NCBI RefSeq assembly: GCF_006539525.1
Contig: NZ_BJNE01000003.1
Span: 62,001-126,000, forward strand
Length of the DNA: 64,000 nucleotides
From: Glutamicibacter nicotianae
GTDB taxonomy: Bacteria > Actinomycetota > Actinomycetes > Actinomycetales > Micrococcaceae
Direction: 5' to 3'
Shown: piece after piece, positions 8,574 through 16,086 of the stretch
Numbering within the stretch: the first letter of the stretch is position 1
Layout of the letters: every line of letters begins with the position of its first letter
Position numbers and translations under genes: made by a program
The notes under the pieces: generated by a model
Told to the model about the DNA's origin: nothing
The model's database searches: none
The model's input: only the letters and a program-made list of their open reading frames with translations

Positions 8574-9452
8574 GTGCATGGACATAACAACGGACTCAAA
8601 ACCGCCTTTTTGATGGGTGGAATGTTCGCCCTGCTGCTGGCCATCGGCTCGCTGATTTCCGCGGGTACCGGCCGTTCGATGTTCATATGGATCTTCGCCT
8701 TGATCGGCCTCGCAAGTACCGCCTACAGCTATTGGAATAGCGACAAACTGGCCCTGCGCTCAATGCATGCCTACCCGGTCAGCGAAGCGGAACAACCGGA
8801 AATGTACCGCATCGTGCGCGAGCTTTCGATGAACGCGCAGCAGCCGATGCCGCGCCTGTATGTTTCCCCAACCACTTCGCCGAATGCCTTTGCTACCGGC
8901 CGCAACCCGCAGAACTCGGCGGTGTGCTGCACCGAAGGCATCTTGCAGCTGCTTAACGAACGAGAATTGCGTGGTGTGCTGGGCCATGAACTGATGCACG
9001 TCTACAACAGGGACATCCTCACCTCGTCGGTCGCCGCGGCAATTGCCGGCGTGATCACTTCGGTGGCGCAGTTCCTGATGTTCTTCGGAGGCGGCAACAG
9101 CAATGACAACCGCGGGGTGAACCCAATCGCATTGATTGCGTTGTCGCTGCTGGCACCGCTGGCTGCGTCCATCATCCAGATGGCCGTGAGTCGTACCCGC
9201 GAATACGATGCCGATGAAGATGGTGCCAAGCTGACCAACGATCCGCTGGCACTGGCAAGCGCGCTACGCAAATTGGAATCGGGGATCTCCCACGCTCCGC
9301 TGGCGTCGAATGACCAGAAGCTGGTCAACAGCTCGCACCTCATGATCGCGAACCCTTTCGGTTCGCGCCTGAAGCGCATGTTCTCCACCCACCCTCCGAT
9401 GGAAGATCGCATCGCGCGGCTTGAAGCAATGGCCGGCGGCCGCGGGTACTAG
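8574..9452 (+). CDS. htpX: Zinc metalloprotease HtpX
   Basis: This 292-residue membrane protease degrades misfolded membrane proteins. It begins with the family-typical [16 protein letters not shown], has N-terminal membrane helices, the zinc motif HELMH at residues 138-142, further helices, and the downstream zinc-binding glutamate in the REYDADEDG segment. The GTG at 8574 is preferred over an earlier in-frame TTG because GAGGGAG lies 9 bases before it and the known N-terminus starts there. Confidence 0.9.
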   Translation: MHGHNNGLKTAFLMGGMFALLLAIGSLISAGTGRSMFIWIFALIGLASTAYSYWNSDKLALRSMHAYPVSEAEQPEMYRIVRELSMNAQQPMPRLYVSPTTSPNAFATGRNPQNSAVCCTEGILQLLNERELRGVLGHELMHVYNRDILTSSVAAAIAGVITSVAQFLMFFGGGNSNDNRGVNPIALIALSLLAPLAASIIQMAVSRTREYDADEDGAKLTNDPLALASALRKLESGISHAPLASNDQKLVNSSHLMIANPFGSRLKRMFSTHPPMEDRIARLEAMAGGRGY

Positions 9453-9631
9453 GCTGAATCCGCTGGAGCAGGTGACCGCTCCTGCGGATCGACCTGTTGT
9501 AGCAGCGCTCCATGGGCGATCGGAGACTCGCGTCTGCGGGAAGTTGAAGCCCTGGGGAAGCCTCAAAGGCGTTAACCCAGAACCGTGATCGCGGCATGCT
9601 TCTCATCAACAGACCACGAGGAGAAAGAAAA

Positions 9632-10225
9632 ATGACCGACGGCGAAATGCGTTTTCCTTCGCTGGGTGATGCGATTGCTGGCCGGTTGACGACAGGTGTG
9701 GTGAAGGGAGCGGTTGCCCTCCTGCTCGCGTGGATCATTACGCTGTTCATCGATGTCGACATGGCGTTTGACAGGATCGCGGTCGCACTAGTTCTTGCGT
9801 TTGTCCTATCCGGGATTGCGGGCGCAGTCATTGAGCGGCCCATCGTGCTCCGCGATCGCAGGCCCAATCCAGGAGGGTTTGCCTACGTTTTCCTGCCGTT
9901 CACGGCGTCAATAGTGATCAGTTTTGTTGCTTCTTACGCTCTCCACCGTTCCATAAGTGCCAGTGCAGTGGTGACGGCTGCAGTGGCAATCTGCAATTTG
10001 GCAGAGCTGCTCTGGATGAAAAGTTGGATTCCTGGGCCGACTCCTGAGGAAGAGCAGGCCACGATCGATGAATTCACGGCGATGACGAAGGAGCATTTTG
10101 CCGACGATGTGGAGGAGATCAAGCGTGGTGCCAGGGAGAGGAGCCGCGACAGGTACTACAAGAAGAAGGCCCGTGACGAGGCCAAGGCGCAAAAACGCAA
10201 AGGCGATGGCAAACGGACACGTTGA
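9632..10225 (+). CDS. Hypothetical membrane protein with a basic C-terminal tail
   Basis: The 197-residue protein has about four hydrophobic helices (residues 22-40, 47-65, 82-100 and 108-122), a short acidic stretch (TPEEEQATIDEF), and a highly charged, lysine/arginine-rich, probably helical tail from about residue 165. I do not recognise the family. The ATG at 9632 follows GAGGAGAAAG and is much better than the ATG at 9596. The codon usage looks a little less GC-biased than its neighbours'. It stands alone between htpX and a terminator. Confidence 0.7.
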   Translation: MTDGEMRFPSLGDAIAGRLTTGVVKGAVALLLAWIITLFIDVDMAFDRIAVALVLAFVLSGIAGAVIERPIVLRDRRPNPGGFAYVFLPFTASIVISFVASYALHRSISASAVVTAAVAICNLAELLWMKSWIPGPTPEEEQATIDEFTAMTKEHFADDVEEIKRGARERSRDRYYKKKARDEAKAQKRKGDGKRTR

Positions 10226-10256
10226 GCAGTCGGACGAGAGTTTTCGGTAATCCAGC

Positions 10257-10311
10257 AAAAGCCGGGGGCTGTCACCCATCCACCACGGATGGGTGACAGC
10301 CCCCGGCTCTT
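10257..10311. terminator. Bidirectional terminator, 21-bp stem
   Basis: GCCGGGGGCTGTCACCCATCC and its complement form a very stable hairpin between the hypothetical membrane gene and the convergent yajQ-like gene. Confidence 0.85.
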
Positions 10312-10342
10312 GCGAAGTACGTCTAGCAGGCTGAGATGAGCC

Positions 10343-10831
10343 CTACCGGAAGTTCACGAACTGCAGGTCTGCTTCTTCGAAGTCGCGCAGCAGAGCCATG
10401 GTGGCCTGAAGATCATCGCGGGACTTGGACGAAACGCGCAGCTCATCGCCCTGGATCGTGGACTTGACGCCCTTAGGTGCCTCATCGCGGATCAACTTAT
10501 TGATCTTTTTGGCGACATCCTGGGCGATGCCCTCCTTGATGCTCGCTTCGATGCGGTATTCCTTGCCCGAAGCGAAAGGGTCACCGGCATCCAACGACTT
10601 CAGCGAAATGCCGCGCTTGACCAGTTTGGACTGGAAAACATCCAGTACAGCGTTGACGCGCTCTTCCGAGTTGGCCTTCATCAGGATCTTCTCGCCGCTG
10701 AAGTCAATTTCAGCGCCAACGCCCTTGAAGTCGTACCGCTGGGCGATTTCCTTCTGGGCCTGGTTCATCGCGTTGGCGACTTCCTGGCTATCAACCTTGC
10801 TTACGACGTCGAATGTGGAATCACTAGCCAT
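10343..10831 (-). CDS. yajQ: YajQ family nucleotide-binding protein
   Basis: The 162-residue protein shows the YajQ hallmarks: FDVVSKVD at the N-terminus, QRYDFKGVGAEIDF, and the C-terminal DLQATMALLRDFEEADLQFVNFR. It has two ferredoxin-like folds. Family members bind cyclic di-GMP or nucleotides and RNA; the role in actinobacteria is not established. The ATG at 10831 was chosen over an upstream start because TAGGAG lies 7 bases before it. Confidence 0.9.
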   Translation of the reverse strand: MASDSTFDVVSKVDSQEVANAMNQAQKEIAQRYDFKGVGAEIDFSGEKILMKANSEERVNAVLDVFQSKLVKRGISLKSLDAGDPFASGKEYRIEASIKEGIAQDVAKKINKLIRDEAPKGVKSTIQGDELRVSSKSRDDLQATMALLRDFEEADLQFVNFR

Positions 10832-10937
10832 GTGAGTACTCCTAGTTGAAACGGGTCTGATTCGCTTCATAGCCTACCGGTTTTAACATTCAAATTCGGG
10901 GTGTGATCAGGCTTACAGCAAAAATGCCCCTCTCGAT

Positions 10938-10966
10938 TTCACAACTCCGGAAAACTCCTGTAGAGT
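10938..10966 (+). promoter_or_regulatory. Promoter of tRNA-Tyr
   Basis: TTCACA (10938-10943), a 17-base spacer and TAGAGT (10961-10966). The bases after the -10 box read TATTTCTCGTT, a motif shared with the tRNA-Trp promoter and in part with tRNA-Thr and tuf. Confidence 0.6.
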
Positions 10967-11013
10967 TATTTCTCGTTCCGACAAGAGCAAATGTTCTTGA
11001 AGCGAACATACTC

Positions 11014-11095
11014 GGCAGATTACCCGAGTGGCCAAAGGGGGCTGACTGTAAATCAGCTGGCAACGCCTTCACTGGTTCGAATCCAGTATCTGCCA
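11014..11095 (+). tRNA. tRNA-Tyr (GTA)
   Basis: A class II tRNA with a long variable arm. The acceptor GGCAGAT pairs with ATCTGCC, the anticodon loop is CTGTAAA, and the T arm contains GGTTCGAATCC. The discriminator is A; the CCA end is not encoded. A terminator follows. Confidence 0.95.
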
Positions 11096-11101
11096 CAAAA
11101 T

Positions 11102-11134
11102 AACTCCCGGATCCCAGGATCCGGGAGTTTTTTG
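11102..11134 (+). terminator. Terminator of tRNA-Tyr
   Basis: AACTCCCGGATC pairs with GATCCGGGAGTT and is followed by a run of six T including the stem end. Confidence 0.85.
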
Positions 11135-11223
11135 CATCCGGGGAACTTGCGCGGCCATCGGGTTGGTTTTATTCCCGTGCTCAACCAAGATCACCTTTCT
11201 ACGTATTTCAAATAAGGATCGGC

Positions 11224-11229
11224 TACCGT
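11224..11229 (+). promoter_or_regulatory. Candidate -10 box of a leaderless thioredoxin transcript
   Basis: TACCGT, 6 bases, then the ATG at 11236. No Shine-Dalgarno is seen between the box and the start codon. Confidence 0.45.
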
Positions 11230-11235
11230 ATAACC

Positions 11236-11610
11236 ATGGCAACGAAAAATGTGAGCGAAGACGAATTCGCGCAGCTGATTGATGAGAACGACATCGTCCT
11301 GGTGGACTTCTGGGCTGCCTGGTGCGGTCCATGCCGCAATTTTGCGCCGGTGTACGAGCAGACTTCCGAGAAGTTCCCCGATGTAGTGTTTGCCAAGGTG
11401 GATACCGAAGCGGAACAAGGCTTGGCCCGCGCTGCGAACGTCACCTCGATTCCGACCATCATGGCGTTCCGCGAGAATGTCCTCGTGTTCTCGCAGGCTG
11501 GTGCGCTGAACCAGACCCAGCTCGAAGACCTTGTTACCGCCGTCAAGGGCATTGACATGAGCGAAGTGCATAAGCAGATCGCAGAGGAAGCCGCGCAGGC
11601 AGACTCCTAG
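11236..11610 (+). CDS. trxA: Thioredoxin
   Basis: The 124-residue cytoplasmic thioredoxin has the active site WCGPC (cysteines 30 and 33) and the cis-proline motif TSIPTI near residue 75. It reduces protein disulfides using thioredoxin reductase. It has a C-terminal extension of roughly 15 residues (EVHKQIAEEAAQADS) beyond the classical fold. It is a monocistronic gene with an apparently leaderless start, convergent with the DNA glycosylase gene. Confidence 0.92.
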   Translation: MATKNVSEDEFAQLIDENDIVLVDFWAAWCGPCRNFAPVYEQTSEKFPDVVFAKVDTEAEQGLARAANVTSIPTIMAFRENVLVFSQAGALNQTQLEDLVTAVKGIDMSEVHKQIAEEAAQADS

Positions 11611-11635
11611 GAATTCCCAGAAACTTCGGGCTCCC

Positions 11636-12598
11636 TTACCGCCGCCGGTGATCCAGCGGTGCGTATCGGGGCCCGAAGCTTTGTTTTCTCTGCCCCGAGA
11701 GCTGCAGCAAACGGACCACGCGTTGCCGATGCGGGGCATAGGGCGCCAGCAGGTCAAGCATCTGCGCATCGCTGATTCTCGAACCGGCCAGCACCTGGCC
11801 AACGAAATCTGCCAGATGGAAATCTCCGACGGAAATGTGATCAGCAGATCCATGGGAACGCTGCAGCGTCTCGGCAATGGTCCATGGGCCGACCCCTGAC
11901 ACCGACGCCAACGCCGCCTCCAGGGTTCCCGGTGCCATCGCCTTGGGCTTTGGCTGGTTTATCGGCTTATCCGCCCACCACTGCAAGCTGCTGGCAACCC
12001 GCACCACACGCGCCATCGTGGTAGCCCGTTGCCCTTCAACACGCGCTGCTTGCCAGTCCCACCGCTTCATCGTTGCCAATTTCTGCGGACCGGGGAAAAT
12101 CATCAGGCCTTCGGGCGCCGGGCCAGGTGCCCGGTGGCCCAGGTGGCGGATCAGCCAGCGCCACGCGTAATTCGCTTCGATCCCGGTGACCCGCTGTTCC
12201 AGAATCGCCCCGGTCACGTGCTCGAAGATCCTGCCGGTGCTGGGCAGAACGAAATCAGGATGCTCGAAGCGGGAACGCGCGATGATCTCCGGGAACTTGC
12301 CTTCTTTGACTCCCGCGTCGAAATCGGTCCAGTCATCTTTCGCACCCAGCAAGTTCGGTGCCGATTCCATGGCCCACTGGGCGCCAGGACCCCAGGCCTG
12401 CAATGCGGCTGGCGAGCTCGGGGAGGGCTTATGGATATGCAAAGTTGCATCCCCCAGCGGCGTCGCAAAGGCCAGCCACGCCTCGGTCTGCGACAGGCGG
12501 ATCGTCGGATCGCCCAGGCCGCGGCGCAAGATGCCCAAGGTCTTGGGCAGGGCCACCGGACGCTGCGGATCGTAGCTGGCGGTCAACGACTTCTCCAT
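11636..12598 (-). CDS. DNA-3-methyladenine glycosylase-like protein (HhH-GPD)
   Basis: The 320-residue protein has a C-terminal helix-hairpin-helix-GPD module: SVSGVGPWTIAETLQR is the hairpin, and VGDFHLADFVG holds the aspartate expected to be catalytic. This places it with AlkA-type base excision enzymes that remove alkylated bases. The N-terminal 120 residues resemble the beta-rich domain of AlkA. No Ada domain is present. The ATG at 12598, preceded by AGGA at 8 bases, was chosen; one codon set upstream (12607) is also possible. A longer frame would overlap the cbs promoter. Confidence 0.8.
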   Translation of the reverse strand: MEKSLTASYDPQRPVALPKTLGILRRGLGDPTIRLSQTEAWLAFATPLGDATLHIHKPSPSSPAALQAWGPGAQWAMESAPNLLGAKDDWTDFDAGVKEGKFPEIIARSRFEHPDFVLPSTGRIFEHVTGAILEQRVTGIEANYAWRWLIRHLGHRAPGPAPEGLMIFPGPQKLATMKRWDWQAARVEGQRATTMARVVRVASSLQWWADKPINQPKPKAMAPGTLEAALASVSGVGPWTIAETLQRSHGSADHISVGDFHLADFVGQVLAGSRISDAQMLDLLAPYAPHRQRVVRLLQLSGQRKQSFGPRYAPLDHRRR

Positions 12599-12722
12599 GA
12601 AACGCATCCTATAACTTCGTGCTCGGGATTCCTGGGCCAGCATCGCTATCACCAGAGAAAAGCGTGCGTCCACTGCGTGACGTTTCGCTACGCCTCGGAA
12701 CGACATGTATGACATCCGCCGG

Positions 12723-12728
12723 TAAAGT
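12723..12728 (+). promoter_or_regulatory. Candidate -10 box of cbs
   Basis: TAAAGT ends 7 bases before the ATG at 12736, placing the predicted transcription start one base upstream of it. ACGACA at 12700-12705 gives a 17-base spacer as a weak -35. Confidence 0.45.
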
Positions 12729-12735
12729 TCTTGAC

Positions 12736-14100
12736 ATGAAGTATGCGTCCACAGTTCTAGACCTGATCGGCAATACCCCTTTGGTGAAGCTCAACCGAGT
12801 CACCGACGGGATCAAAGCCACCGTACTGGTGAAGCTCGAGTACCTGAATCCGGGCGGTTCCATCAAGGACCGCATCGCATTGAAAATGGTCGAGCGTGCC
12901 GAGGAATCCGGCCAGCTCAAGCCCGGTGGAACCATCGTGGAACCGACCAGCGGCAACACCGGCGTCGGCCTGGCGATGGTAGGCCAGCTCAAGGGCTACA
13001 ACACCATTTTCGTCACCCCCGATAAGGTGGGCGAGGAAAAGCGCGACGTGCTGCGCGCCTACGGTGCCAAGGTAGTAGTTACCCCAACCGCGGTGGCTCC
13101 GGATTCGCCCGAGTCCTACTACGGCGTATCCGACCGCCTGGTCACCGAAATCGATGGCGCATACAAGCCCGACCAGTTCTCCAACCCGGGAGCGCCTGAC
13201 AGCCACTTCGAGACCACCGGCCCGGAAATCTGGAATGACACCGACGGCAAGCTGACCCATGCAGTCATCAGCGCAGGAACCGGCGGCACCATCACCGGCA
13301 CCGGACGCTACCTCAAGCAGATCTCCGCTGACCGCGCTTCCGGCCCGGTGAAGATCATCGCCGCTGACCCCGATGGCTCGGTCTACTCCGGCGGCACCGG
13401 ACGCCCCTACTTTGTCGAAGGCGTCGGCGAAGACATGTGGCCGGGAAACTACGACCCCTCCGTGCCGGATGCCGTGGAGCCGGTCACCGACGCCGAGGCA
13501 TTTGAGATGACCCGCCGTCTGGCCAAGGAAGAGGGCCTGCTGCTGGGTGGTTCCTCGGGCATGGCTGTCGTCGCCGCGTTGCGCGCCGCCAAGGATCTGG
13601 GCGAAGACGACGTGGTTGTCGTGATCGCACCGGATGGCGGCCGCGGCTACCTGGCCAAGATCTTCAACGACCAGTGGATGCTGGACCAGGGTTTCACCAC
13701 CGATGAATACTCCGCGCTGGACTTCATCGGCGAGGCGCTGGCCAAGCAAGGCACCGCGACAGTGCCATTGGACACTACCCTGGCCGAGGCGGCCAAGGCG
13801 CTGCGCGAGCAGGGCGATGACGCGCTGGTCGTAGCCACTGCACCACTGCCTGCGCGAATCGGCGAGATCCGCGGCGTAATCGGTGCCAGCGACATCACCG
13901 ACGCGCTGTTGGCCGGTGCAGAACCAACCAGCACGCTGGCAGATCTGGGCGACTTGGCAATGCCATTCATTGGCACCGCAGACACCCCGGAGCATGCGCA
14001 AGACTTGCTCAAGAGCCACCCGGCCGTGCTGCTGACCAAGGGCGGCGAAGTGATTGCCGCGGCCACCGCAGCCGACCTTCTGGCCTACACCACCCGCTAG
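12736..14100 (+). CDS. cbs: Cystathionine beta-synthase
   Basis: The 454-residue enzyme condenses serine (or O-acetylserine) and homocysteine to cystathionine. Residues 1 to about 310 are a fold-type II PLP domain with the lysine in NPGGSIKDR (K44), the TSGNTG phosphate/substrate loop, and the GTGGTITGTG glycine loop. Residues from about 330 form two CBS domains, which distinguish it from plain cysteine synthase. The next gene is cystathionine gamma-synthase/lyase, so the two form a transsulfuration pair. The ATG at 12736 was chosen by homology to the family N-terminus (MKYASTVLDLIGNTPL); there is no strong ribosome binding site. Confidence 0.92.
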   Translation: MKYASTVLDLIGNTPLVKLNRVTDGIKATVLVKLEYLNPGGSIKDRIALKMVERAEESGQLKPGGTIVEPTSGNTGVGLAMVGQLKGYNTIFVTPDKVGEEKRDVLRAYGAKVVVTPTAVAPDSPESYYGVSDRLVTEIDGAYKPDQFSNPGAPDSHFETTGPEIWNDTDGKLTHAVISAGTGGTITGTGRYLKQISADRASGPVKIIAADPDGSVYSGGTGRPYFVEGVGEDMWPGNYDPSVPDAVEPVTDAEAFEMTRRLAKEEGLLLGGSSGMAVVAALRAAKDLGEDDVVVVIAPDGGRGYLAKIFNDQWMLDQGFTTDEYSALDFIGEALAKQGTATVPLDTTLAEAAKALREQGDDALVVATAPLPARIGEIRGVIGASDITDALLAGAEPTSTLADLGDLAMPFIGTADTPEHAQDLLKSHPAVLLTKGGEVIAAATAADLLAYTTR

Positions 14101-14127
14101 AGACTTCACCACAAAGGATTGATATCG

Positions 14128-15285
14128 ATGACTGAAAACCATCAGGGCGCAAACACCCGCTTTGTCCACGCGGGCCAGGAATTCGAACCGGTTACCGGCG
14201 CGGTAGTTCCGCCGCTGCACTTCTCCTCCACCTACGCGCAGGACGGCATTGGCGGCCTGCGCAACGGCTACGAGTACGGCCGCGGCACCAACCCGACCCG
14301 CGACTCGCTGCAGGCGCAGCTGGCCGGCGCCGAATTCGGCAACCACGCATTCTCGTTCAGCTCGGGCCTGGCCGCCGAGGATTCGCTGATCCGCGCCGTT
14401 CTGCGCCCGGGCGACCACATTGTGCTGGGCAACGACGCCTACGGCGGAACCTTCCGCCTGATTGACCGCGTCCTGGGTGCATGGGGCATCGGCAACACCC
14501 CGGTGGACATGGGGGACGAGGCTGCCCTGGCCGCTGCCATCGAGAAGAACCAGGCGAAGCTGGTGTGGGTGGAAACCCCGTCCAACCCGATGATGAAGAT
14601 CACCGACATCGCGAAGGTCGCAGAGATTGCGCATGCTGCCGGCGCACTGCTGGTCGTGGACAACACCTTCGCCAGCCCGTTCCTGCAGCAGCCGCTGACC
14701 CTGGGGGCCGACATCGTGGTCCACTCGACCACCAAGTACATCGGTGGCCACTCCGACGTGGTGGGCGGCGCCGTGATCGTCAAGGACGCCGAGCTGGCCG
14801 AGAAGATCGGCTTCATCCAGTTCGCCGTGGGCGCCGTTTCCGGTCCCATGGATGCGTTCTTGACCACCCGCGGCCTGAAGACCCTGGGCGTGCGCATGCG
14901 CACCCACTCGGAGAACGCCGCGCAGGTGGCCCAGTGGCTGCGTGAACGCAGCGAGGTCGAGCGCGTGCTCTACCCGGGCTTCGAAGACCACCCGGGCCAC
15001 GAGATTGCCAAGAAGCAGATGTCCGGCTTCGGCGGCATGGTCTCCGTGCAGTTCAACGGCGGGGAATCGGCAGCCCGCAAGATTGCCGAGAGCACCAAGC
15101 TGTTCACCCTGGCTGAATCCCTGGGCGGCATCGAGTCGCTGATGAACTATCCGTCGGAGATGACCCACGCTTCGGTGAAGGGCACCGAGCTGGCAGTTCC
15201 AGTGAACTTGCTGCGCCTGTCGGTCGGCATCGAAGACCCTGCAGATTTGATCGAAGACCTGGAGAAGGCCTTCACCAACCTGTAA
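14128..15285 (+). CDS. metB: Cystathionine gamma-synthase (or gamma-lyase)
   Basis: This 385-residue Cys/Met-metabolism PLP enzyme has the Schiff-base lysine in HSTTKYIGGHSD (K203) and the conserved YEYGRGTNPTRD and VDNTFASP segments. Synthase would make cystathionine from activated homoserine; lyase would cleave it to cysteine. The two are hard to tell apart by sequence, and pairing with cbs favours reverse transsulfuration. The ATG at 14128 follows AAAGGA at 9 bases. It lies 27 bases after cbs and is probably cotranscribed. Confidence 0.9.
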   Translation: MTENHQGANTRFVHAGQEFEPVTGAVVPPLHFSSTYAQDGIGGLRNGYEYGRGTNPTRDSLQAQLAGAEFGNHAFSFSSGLAAEDSLIRAVLRPGDHIVLGNDAYGGTFRLIDRVLGAWGIGNTPVDMGDEAALAAAIEKNQAKLVWVETPSNPMMKITDIAKVAEIAHAAGALLVVDNTFASPFLQQPLTLGADIVVHSTTKYIGGHSDVVGGAVIVKDAELAEKIGFIQFAVGAVSGPMDAFLTTRGLKTLGVRMRTHSENAAQVAQWLRERSEVERVLYPGFEDHPGHEIAKKQMSGFGGMVSVQFNGGESAARKIAESTKLFTLAESLGGIESLMNYPSEMTHASVKGTELAVPVNLLRLSVGIEDPADLIEDLEKAFTNL

Positions 15286-15299
15286 GCCGTAAACGCAAA

Positions 15300-15345
15300 G
15301 GACCTGGGTTCTGCTGCCCGCCAAGGGCAGCAGAACCCAGGTCCT
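15300..15345. terminator. Terminator of cbs-metB
   Basis: GGACCTGGGTTCTGCTGCCC pairs with its complement around a GCCAA loop and is followed by TTCGT. It lies between convergent genes. Confidence 0.8.
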
Positions 15346-15373
15346 TCGTGCATTGAACCGGGTTCCGGTCCGG

Positions 15374-15790
15374 CTACCGGCGGCGCTTGGCCGGCTTGGG
15401 ATCGACGATCTTGAAGTACCTGTTGCTTGCCGGCAACCACATCAGCACCACGCTGAACATGATGATGGCGGCCAGCAGCGAATAGCGTCCGAACCGCAGC
15501 AGCAGCGGCAGTGCGGCAATCAGCCCCAGCCAGGACAGCTGGGCGCGCGCTGCCCGGTCGCCGGTGAACAGCCGGTATCCCAGCACGCCGCAGGCGATGC
15601 CCGCTGCGGCGAAAAAGACCATCAGCGCAATGCTGCCGAAATCCAGTGTGGAATCCCGGCTCTGCTCATAGGCCAGGAAGCCGCCGAAGCCGAGAAAAAG
15701 CACTCCGGCCAACAGCCAGAGCATCTGGGCGACGAACAACCCGCCGGGGATGGGCTCATCGGGACGTCGTGGAAAAAGTGGTTTCTTCAC
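15374..15790 (-). CDS. Hypothetical membrane protein
   Basis: The 138-residue protein has four hydrophobic helices (about residues 18-38, 50-70, 82-94 and 98-116) and a lysine/arginine-rich C-terminus (DPKPAKRRR). I do not recognise a family. The start chosen is the GTG at 15790, with AGGG 8 bases upstream; the frame remains open to 15865, but those residues overlap inverted repeats upstream of the helicase. Confidence 0.65.
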   Translation of the reverse strand: MKKPLFPRRPDEPIPGGLFVAQMLWLLAGVLFLGFGGFLAYEQSRDSTLDFGSIALMVFFAAAGIACGVLGYRLFTGDRAARAQLSWLGLIAALPLLLRFGRYSLLAAIIMFSVVLMWLPASNRYFKIVDPKPAKRRR

Positions 15791-15838
15791 GTGCTTAACC
15801 CTACGTGCTCTGGCGCGGTGCCCGATCTCACACGGCTT

Positions 15839-15860
15839 CGGCACTGACAACACAGTGCCG
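15839..15860. repeat. 8-bp perfect stem-loop upstream of the helicase
   Basis: CGGCACTG, a six-base ACAACA loop, and CAGTGCCG, located between two divergent genes. It could be an operator or an RNA hairpin. Confidence 0.5.
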
Positions 15861-15877
15861 TTCAAGCTAGCATTAAG

Positions 15878-15889
15878 TGTTCGCGAACA
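15878..15889. repeat. 12-bp palindrome TGTTCGCGAACA
   Basis: A perfect palindrome in the divergent region before the DEAD-box helicase gene, with dyad symmetry typical of a dimeric repressor site. It has the GTTCG and CGAAC half-sites of actinobacterial SOS boxes but in the inverted arrangement and without a spacer, so it is not a standard LexA site. Confidence 0.4.
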
Positions 15890-16039
15890 TCAGGGTATCC
15901 CTCTCGCATCCAGCCCAATTTTTGAGGCTGGAGCCTTCTCGTGTTGTATTTTCCGCAAAGTGTGTGCGGGTCTTTATGTCATAGGGGAGCGCTTGATGAG
16001 CGTGACTTGTATCTGACTGTGCAGCCTATACGTCGTTTC

Positions 16040-16072
16040 TTTGGGGACGGCCAAGGCCTATCCCCAAACGAA
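16040..16072 (+). promoter_or_regulatory. Leader hairpin just upstream of the helicase ribosome binding site
   Basis: TTTGGGGA (about 16040) pairs with TCCCCAAA (about 16068), closing a stem with an internal GGCC palindrome. The ribosome binding site GAGG follows within a few bases. This could control translation initiation of the helicase mRNA, as cold-shock leaders do. Confidence 0.45.
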
Positions 16073-16086
16073 TGAGGTAATTCTTC

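Noticed and set aside
12757-15324. 855-codon antisense frame across cbs and metB
   Set aside because: It spans two real genes and their gap on the opposite strand, has no motif and follows from codon bias.
15878-15889. LexA/SOS box
   Set aside because: The usual actinobacterial box has CGAAC, 4 bases, GTTCG; here the half-sites are reversed with no spacer.
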